Assembly (NCBI RefSeq): GCF_001295925.1
Contig: NZ_LJHQ01000011.1
Span: 62,001-126,000, forward strand
Length of the DNA: 64,000 nt
Source: Allobosea sp. AAP35
Lineage (GTDB): Bacteria; Pseudomonadota; Alphaproteobacteria; Rhizobiales; Beijerinckiaceae
Reading direction: 5' to 3'
Within the stretch, counting starts at the first letter, position 1, and each line of letters opens with the position of its first letter. A model generated the notes under the pieces. That model was not told the DNA's origin. It ran no database searches and saw only the letters and a program-made list of their open reading frames with translations. Below are positions 58,901-64,000 of the stretch, in pieces. The translations under genes and the position numbers were made by a program.

Positions 58901-61270
58901 TCAGCCGACGGCCGGTTCGCTGACGACATAGGTGTAGAGCCGCACCGCGCCGGCGTGATCGGTCTCGCGATAGACGCCCTGGATCTCGACATCGAAGCCG
59001 GGGAAGGTGTTGAAGCTCGCCTCGAACATCCGGAGATAGTCGATCATCGGCTGGGCGCGCTCGCCCAGGCGCTCGCCGGGTACGATGGAGGCGATGCCCG
59101 GAGGATAGACCACGAAGGGCGTCGTCGCGATGCGTCCGGCGATGGCGTCGATCGGCAGGTAGTCGACATCGTTGCGCACGAGGCTGCGCGCGGCGTCATG
59201 GGGCGACATCGCCATCTCGGGCAGGTGTTCCTGCAGGAACTGACGCGTCTGCAGGCCACTGACGTCCCAATCCCGGAAGAAGCGGTGCATCTGGCCGCAG
59301 AGATCGCGCAGGCGCACGCCGTCATAGCGCGCCGGCCGGCGCCGGTAGAACTCCGGGATCACGTCCTCGAGCAGGGCGTTGTCGTCATGCAGCTTCTTGA
59401 AGGCGACGAGCCCGCTGATCAGCGTCCCGGCCTTGCTGGCCTCGACGCCCGGCGTCAGCAGGAAGAGCAGCGAGTTGAGGTCGTTCTTCTCGGCGACGAT
59501 GCGGTTCTCGCGCAGGAACTGGGCGACGACCGGCGCGGGGATGCCGTGATCCTCATAGGCGCCGGTCGTGCGGTCGAAGCCCGGCGTGAGCAGCGTCAGC
59601 TTGTTGGGGTCGGTCATGGCGAAGCCTGCCTGCATCCCCGCGAAGCCGTGCCAGCCGGCGCCGGGCGCCAGCTGCCAGAAAGCCGGGTCGCTGGCGAGTT
59701 GGTCGGTCGCGACCATCTCCCAGGCGACGTCATGCACGCCGCCGGGCCGGGCCGCGTCGGGAATCGAGACCCGGTCGGGCACGAAGGGCTCGAAGAACCA
59801 GCGCCGCTCGGGCCGCGCCTCCTTCTCCTCGAATTCGCGCCGGACGGCCCTGATCTTCTTGCGCAGCTCGATGCCGAGCCGGATCGTGTCGTCCCACAGC
59901 ACTTCGCCCGAACGGCCCTTCATCATCTGCGCGCCGACATCCAGCGAGGCGAAGAGCGGGTAGAAGGGCGAGGTCGAGGCGTATTGCATGAAGCTTTCAT
60001 TGAAGCGGCGGTGCTCGACGCGCCGCTTCTGGCCCTTGATGTGCCGGTCTTTCATGTGAATCTGCGAGGCCTGGCTGAAGCTCGCCAGCTGCTTGTGGGT
60101 CGATTGCGTGGCGATGATGCCAGGCGAGTCCGGCCCCAGATCCTTCAGCCCCATGGCGAAGCGCCCGGCATAGAGCGGGTGGAACTTCATGAAGCCGGCC
60201 CAGGCCTCGTCGAACAGGATGTAGTCGCAAAGATGCCCGATCTTATCGAGGATCATCTGTGCGCTATGGATCGTGCCGTCATAGGTGCATTGCTCGACGA
60301 CCGCGACGCGGAAGGGGCGCGGCTTCTTCCAGGCCTCGGGATCCTTCACCAGCGGGTTGGTGCGGATGCGCTCGCGTAGGGCGTCCTCGTCGAAGCTGTC
60401 CCAGCGCATCGGGCCGATCAGCCCCCAGGCATTGCGCACGGTGGGGATATAGACCGGGGTGCCGCCGGAGATCAGCAGCGCGCCATGATGGGCGGCCTTG
60501 TGGTTGTTGCGGTCGAAGAGGACGAGATCGCCATCTGTGACCAGCGCCGCCAGCGCCACCTTGTTGGAGGTCGAGGTGCCGTTCAGCACAAAATAGGTCT
60601 TCTCCGCCCCGAAGATCTGGGCGGCCTCCTTCTGGGCCCGCAGCGCCGGGCCCTCATGGGTCAGGAGGTCGCCGAGGTCGAGCACCGAGTTGTCGAGGTC
60701 GTCGCGGAAGACCGCCTCGCCGAGATGCTCCATGAAGACCCGGCCGATCGGGCTGCGGCTGTAGAACACGCCGCCATTATGGCCGGGGCAGGTCCAAAGA
60801 TGGTTGCCTTCCTCGGCATAGTCGACGAGAGCGCCGAAGAACGGCGTCTTCAGCGTCTCGGCATATTGCTTGAGCCGGCTGATCAGGCTCTTGGCGATGA
60901 ACGGCGGGGTTTCCTCGGAGAGGAAGATGTAGCCGTCGATGAAGTCGAGGACTTCGACCGGCACATCCTCGAAGCGCTTGCGGCGGATCAGCAGGATGAT
61001 CGGGAATTCAAGCCCGCGCCGGCGCATCAAATTGATCAGCGAGGCCGTCTTGCCCTCGAGACCCTTCTTGCCCCAGTCGACGACCATGCAGCCGATGGCC
61101 GCGTCGGTCTGCACCGCGATCTCGGCATCCTCGAGCTTGCGCGCCTTGACGACCTCGAAGCCTGACCGCTCGATCTCGTCGACGATCTGATGGAAGCGGA
61201 TTCCCTCGAGATCCTCGGCATCGAAGTTCGGCGTCGCGAACAGGAAGGTGAAGCGCCTGAAATAATCCAT
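58901..61270 (-). CDS. Orn/Lys/Arg decarboxylase, two-domain (ornithine/arginine type)
   Basis: A 789-residue PLP enzyme of the prokaryotic Orn/Lys/Arg decarboxylase group with an N-terminal wing domain (about 1-135), the PLP domain (about 150-580) and a C-terminal domain. PLP Lys393 is in STHKQLASFS, and ILFDEAWAGFMKF holds the Asp that contacts the pyridine N. It removes CO2 from ornithine, lysine or arginine in polyamine synthesis; which one is not clear. Start ATG ends at 61270; a longer frame would run antisense through fabI. A GNAT gene follows and fabI is divergent. Confidence 0.88.
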   Translation of the reverse strand: MDYFRRFTFLFATPNFDAEDLEGIRFHQIVDEIERSGFEVVKARKLEDAEIAVQTDAAIGCMVVDWGKKGLEGKTASLINLMRRRGLEFPIILLIRRKRFEDVPVEVLDFIDGYIFLSEETPPFIAKSLISRLKQYAETLKTPFFGALVDYAEEGNHLWTCPGHNGGVFYSRSPIGRVFMEHLGEAVFRDDLDNSVLDLGDLLTHEGPALRAQKEAAQIFGAEKTYFVLNGTSTSNKVALAALVTDGDLVLFDRNNHKAAHHGALLISGGTPVYIPTVRNAWGLIGPMRWDSFDEDALRERIRTNPLVKDPEAWKKPRPFRVAVVEQCTYDGTIHSAQMILDKIGHLCDYILFDEAWAGFMKFHPLYAGRFAMGLKDLGPDSPGIIATQSTHKQLASFSQASQIHMKDRHIKGQKRRVEHRRFNESFMQYASTSPFYPLFASLDVGAQMMKGRSGEVLWDDTIRLGIELRKKIRAVRREFEEKEARPERRWFFEPFVPDRVSIPDAARPGGVHDVAWEMVATDQLASDPAFWQLAPGAGWHGFAGMQAGFAMTDPNKLTLLTPGFDRTTGAYEDHGIPAPVVAQFLRENRIVAEKNDLNSLLFLLTPGVEASKAGTLISGLVAFKKLHDDNALLEDVIPEFYRRRPARYDGVRLRDLCGQMHRFFRDWDVSGLQTRQFLQEHLPEMAMSPHDAARSLVRNDVDYLPIDAIAGRIATTPFVVYPPGIASIVPGERLGERAQPMIDYLRMFEASFNTFPGFDVEIQGVYRETDHAGAVRLYTYVVSEPAVG

Positions 61271-61404
61271 CTGAACCCCGTGCGTGCGAATCCTGTGATA
61301 TCTACAGATTTCATGACGGTCCGACGAATGATCTGATTGGTCGGCTCCCATTTGCCCAAAGCCGGCCGCCCGGCGCGGCACGCGCAGGGCCGCGCTGACA
61401 GGAA

Positions 61405-61422
61405 ATGTCGGTAAACCGTCAT
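61405..61422 (+). promoter_or_regulatory. Pho-box-like sequence upstream of fabI
   Basis: ATGTCGG-TAAA-CCGTCAT resembles two CTGTCAT units (4/7 and 6/7 matches) with a 4-base AT-rich spacer, the PhoB site layout. It ends 49 bases before the fabI start. The sequence is direct observation; PhoB binding is inference, supported by the PhoB-controlled pta-ackA-fabI operon known in Sinorhizobium. Confidence 0.45.
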
Positions 61423-61471
61423 GGCACCGACGCCAATCCCGGCTATGCCGTGCGTATTGGGGGGGGAACTG

Positions 61472-62236
61472 ATGTTTTCGCTGCAAGGTCAGAAGATCCT
61501 TGTCGTTGGGATCGCCAATGAGCAGTCCATCGCCTGGGGCTGCGCCAAGGCATTCCGCGAACAAGGCGCCGATCTCGCCATCACATGGCTGAATGCCAAG
61601 GCCGAGCCCCATGTCCGGCCGCTTGCCGAGTCGCTCGGCGCGCAGATCATGGCGCCGCTCGACGTCACCCAGCCTGGAGCGATGGCGGCGCTGTTTGACG
61701 AGATCAGCCAACGCTGGGGCCGGCTCGACACGCTGCTGCACTCGATCGCCTTTGCCCCGAAGGCCGATCTGCAAGGCCGCGTGATCGACTGCTCTCCGGA
61801 GGGGTTTGCCCAGGCGATGACGATCTCGGTGCATTCCTTCCTGCAGATGATGCGGCTGGCCGAGCCGCTGATGCCCGGCGGCGGCACCTGTCTGTCGGTC
61901 TCGTTCTTCGGCTCGTCGCAGGTCGTGCGGCATTACAACATGATGGGCCCGGTCAAGGCCGCGCTCGAAAGCGCGGTACGCTATGCGGCGGCCGAGCTCG
62001 GCGAGCAAGGTATCCGGGTGCACGCGCTTTCGCCGGGGCCGCTGGCGACGCGGGCCGCGTCCGGCATCGATCATTTCGACGAACTGCTCGACGCAGCCGC
62101 CAGCCGCGCGCCCACCCGCCACCTCGCCACGATCGAGGATGTCGGCGCGATGGCGGCCTTTCTGGCTTCCGCCGAGGCACGCAATCTGACCGGTGGCATT
62201 CACGCCATCGATGGCGGCTTCTCGATCGTCGCGTGA
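61472..62236 (+). CDS. fabI: Enoyl-ACP reductase FabI-like
   Basis: A 254-residue short-chain dehydrogenase of the FabI family that reduces enoyl-ACP in fatty acid synthesis. VVGIANEQSIAWGCAKAF (about 11-28) is the atypical Rossmann start of FabI. The catalytic pair is Tyr155 and Lys162 in HYNMMGPVK. The first Tyr of the classical pair (E. coli Tyr146) is Phe145 here (VSFFG). ATG at 61472 is preceded by GGGGGGA. With a MaoC-Pta fusion and ackA it forms the fabI2-type operon, so it is more likely the second FabI than the essential one. Confidence 0.88.
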   Translation: MFSLQGQKILVVGIANEQSIAWGCAKAFREQGADLAITWLNAKAEPHVRPLAESLGAQIMAPLDVTQPGAMAALFDEISQRWGRLDTLLHSIAFAPKADLQGRVIDCSPEGFAQAMTISVHSFLQMMRLAEPLMPGGGTCLSVSFFGSSQVVRHYNMMGPVKAALESAVRYAAAELGEQGIRVHALSPGPLATRAASGIDHFDELLDAAASRAPTRHLATIEDVGAMAAFLASAEARNLTGGIHAIDGGFSIVA

Positions 62237-62410
62237 GGGAGAGACGACCCGTTGCCGGCTACCATCAACCGCTACCACGGTCCCGCTGCCCATGGCCCGG
62301 CGTCTTCGACGGGTGCGAGGCCGTGACCGCTCCTGCGGAAAGCGCTAAGGCTGCCGGGGTCGCGCGGCGCCACCACCATGGCCAGACCGCGGCCAGACAG
62401 GACGATTGAG

Positions 62411-63793
62411 ATGCATCTGACCAACCGGACCTTCGCCGAGCTCGAGCCCGGCGAAACGGCGGAACTGCGCCGCATCATCACGCCCGACGACCTCTATGTC
62501 TTCGCGGCGGCCTCGGGCAATTACAATCCGATGCATCTGCCGCAGACCGATGTCGACGGCGACGGGTTGGCCGAGAACATCGCGCCCGGCATGTTCGTCG
62601 CCTCGCAGATATCGGCGGTGCTGGGGATGCTGCTTCCCGGGGCCGGAACGCTCTACCGCCGCCAGGTGCTGGATTTTCACGAGCGCGCCCATGCCGGCGA
62701 CGAGGTGTTGTGCCGGGTCAAGGTGGTCGAGAAGCTCGCCGATGGCGTGGTCCGGTTGGAGACGCAGGTCGTTCGTGCCGCCGACGGGGTCGTGATCGTC
62801 AGCGGCGAGGCCCTCGTGATCGCCCCGCAGGTAAAGTTCGACCGCGAGGATGTCGAGGTGCCGGGTCTCGTTGTCCAGCGCCACCGGCATTTCGAGGCGC
62901 TGCTGGAGCGCGCGCGGCCGCTGCCGGCGCTGCCGGTCGCCGTGGTCTGCCCGCATGACGAGAATTCGCTCGGCGGTGCGCTGCTGGCGGCGAAGGAAAC
63001 CATCATCACGCCGATCCTGATCGGCCGCGAAGACAAGATCCGCGCCGCAGCCCTGGCGCTGGAGGCCGATCTGTCAGGGTTCGAGATCATCGACATCGCC
63101 AGCGACGTCGCGGCGGCGGCGATGGCCTGCCAACTTGTGCATGAGGGACGCGCCGGGGCGGTGATGAAAGGCCATCTCCACACCGACGATCTCCTGAAGC
63201 CGATGCTGGACAAGACCACCGGCCTGCGCGTTGGGCGGCGCTTCACCCATGTCTTCGTGATGGATGTCCCCGGCCGGCCCGAGCCGGTGATGGTGACCGA
63301 CGCCGCGATCAACATCGCGCCCGACCTCGCCACCAAGGTCGACATCGTCCAGAACGCGATCGATCTCGCCCGCTCGCTCGGGATGGATCCGCGCGCCGGC
63401 ATTCTCTCGGCGGTGGAGACCGTCAACCCCGCGATCCAGTCCTCGATCGATGGTGCGCTCCTGTCGAAGATGGCCGAGCGCGGCCAGATCACCGGCGGGC
63501 AGGTCGATGGGCCGCTCGCCATGGACAATGCGGTCGACCGCGCCGCCGCGCGCAGCAAGGGGCTGAAGGGTGGGGTCGCCGGCCAGGCGAACATCCTCGT
63601 CGTGCCGGGCATCGATTCCGGCAATATGCTGGCCAAGCAGCTCTCCTTCGTGAGCCATGCCGAGGGCGCCGGGCTCGTGCTCGGCGCGCGCGTCCCGGTG
63701 ATCCTGAATTCGCGCTCCGACAGCGCGATGTCGCGCCTGGCTTCCTGCGCGGTGGCAGCCCTTCACCACGCCTACAAGGGTGAGACGCCATGA
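62411..63793 (+). CDS. Bifunctional MaoC-like hydratase/phosphate acetyltransferase
   Basis: A 460-residue fusion. The first part (about 1-145) is a MaoC-type hot-dog domain with NYNPMHLPQTDVDG (about 37-50, the hydratase Asp/His region) and APGMFVASQISAVLGMLLPG. The second part (about 170-460) is a Pta/Ptb phosphotransacetylase domain with GHLHTDDLLKPMLD and VDGPLAMDNAVDRAAA. It could interconvert acyl-CoA and acyl-phosphate. ATG 62411 is preceded by AGGA; 62378 is an alternative. It overlaps ackA by four bases (ATGA). Confidence 0.9.
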   Translation: MHLTNRTFAELEPGETAELRRIITPDDLYVFAAASGNYNPMHLPQTDVDGDGLAENIAPGMFVASQISAVLGMLLPGAGTLYRRQVLDFHERAHAGDEVLCRVKVVEKLADGVVRLETQVVRAADGVVIVSGEALVIAPQVKFDREDVEVPGLVVQRHRHFEALLERARPLPALPVAVVCPHDENSLGGALLAAKETIITPILIGREDKIRAAALALEADLSGFEIIDIASDVAAAAMACQLVHEGRAGAVMKGHLHTDDLLKPMLDKTTGLRVGRRFTHVFVMDVPGRPEPVMVTDAAINIAPDLATKVDIVQNAIDLARSLGMDPRAGILSAVETVNPAIQSSIDGALLSKMAERGQITGGQVDGPLAMDNAVDRAAARSKGLKGGVAGQANILVVPGIDSGNMLAKQLSFVSHAEGAGLVLGARVPVILNSRSDSAMSRLASCAVAALHHAYKGETP

Positions 63794-64000
63794 CGGCAGA
63801 GATCGTCACCACGGACATGGAGGCGCCCGACGTCTGGCGGGATGCCGGCTTCCTGGCGCTGAACGCCGGCTCCTCCTCGCTGAAATTCGCGGTCTTCCCA
63901 GCGCAGGGCGAAACGGCGCTGATGACCGGGCAGGTCGACCGGATCGGCCCCGAAGGCACGCTCAAGATCAAGGATGGCGAAGGCCGGCCGATCGAGCCCG
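63790..64000 (+). CDS. ackA: Acetate kinase (5' part)
   Basis: The first 70 codons of a gene that leaves the window. The signature FLALNAGSSSLKFAVF (about 21-36) identifies the acetate/propionate/butyrate kinase family, which swaps phosphate between ATP and acetate. It begins inside the MaoC-Pta stop codon (ATGA), so the pair is translated together. With the upstream phosphotransacetylase it would form the Pta-AckA route, possibly for acyl groups longer than acetate. Confidence 0.93.
   Translation, partial: MTAEIVTTDMEAPDVWRDAGFLALNAGSSSLKFAVFPAQGETALMTGQVDRIGPEGTLKIKDGEGRPIEP

Noticed and set aside
61271-62293. N-terminal extension of the decarboxylase over fabI
   Set aside because: The first 341 codons would be antisense to fabI and resemble no decarboxylase; the natural start is the ATG ending at 61270.
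1-64000. CRISPR array, transposase or intact prophage
   Set aside because: No regularly spaced direct repeats, no transposase or integrase gene and no block of phage genes were seen.

Overview
The window is 64 kb of GC-rich chromosomal DNA from an alphaproteobacterium, most likely of the order Hyphomicrobiales and possibly close to Bosea. This rests on conserved neighbours (NifU-like scaffold, folE, hisI and patatin genes together; fabI, a MaoC-Pta fusion and ackA in a row), on families that are common in this order (DUF3126, DUF2336, transglutaminase-like cysteine peptidase, OpgC followed by an SGNH protein, gpt-type phosphoribosyltransferase), and on codon use. The genus is an inference. 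Genes are dense and lie on both strands. I see no rRNA, CRISPR array, intact prophage, transposase or plasmid origin. About 70 protein genes and three tRNAs (Leu-UAA, Thr-UGU, Tyr-GUA) are supported.

Layout. 1-5.3 kb: end of gpt, an ICMT-like methyltransferase, an AI-2E family permease, then a leftward cluster of rutB, an M20 amidohydrolase and an EamA exporter that looks like a ureide or pyrimidine breakdown unit. 5.5-8.3 kb: a phosphoenolpyruvate carboxylase-like protein with altered active-site motifs. 8.3-14.8 kb: an orphan gene, an acyl-AMP ligase, a DUF1190 protein, tRNA-Leu with a ParDE toxin-antitoxin pair just behind it, an animal-type haem peroxidase and a DUF938 methyltransferase. 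14.9-18.6 kb: a CNNM/CorC protein and a chrB-chrA chromate efflux operon. 18.6-30 kb: assorted metabolic, membrane and regulatory genes (FAD monooxygenase, cysE, gamma carbonic anhydrase, PilZ, PAS, rhomboid). 30.3-39.7 kb: CBS, patatin, hisI, folE, NifU-like and yidD genes, then thrS, with a block of paired lipoproteins and an AraC regulator between yidD and thrS. 39.7-50.5 kb: DUF2157/GDYxxLxY pair, OpgC with an overlapping degenerate SGNH protein, a triple-repeat secreted protein, a flavin enzyme pair, a MaoC-CoA lyase-HMA operon and a transglycosylase-DUF2336 pair. 50.5-58.3 kb: CMD protein, NAD kinase, Tat-exported metallo-hydrolase, tRNA-Thr with a phage-type gene, MFS permease, rlmB, tRNA-Tyr. 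58.3-64 kb: GNAT, ornithine-type decarboxylase, then fabI, MaoC-Pta and ackA running off the end.

Structure outside genes: two elaborate inverted-repeat elements (39744-39851 and 46241-46349), three strong intrinsic terminators (25879-25907, 51884-51909, 53772-53799), a dyad at the gpt stop codon, a structured thrS leader and a Pho-box-like sequence before fabI. I did not find a convincing new defence or biosynthetic system. The most interesting leads are the PEPC-like protein with changed catalytic motifs, the standalone RutB cluster, the lipoprotein/AraC insertion between yidD and thrS, and the SGNH protein whose catalytic Asp-His pair is missing and whose signal peptide is encoded inside the upstream gene.
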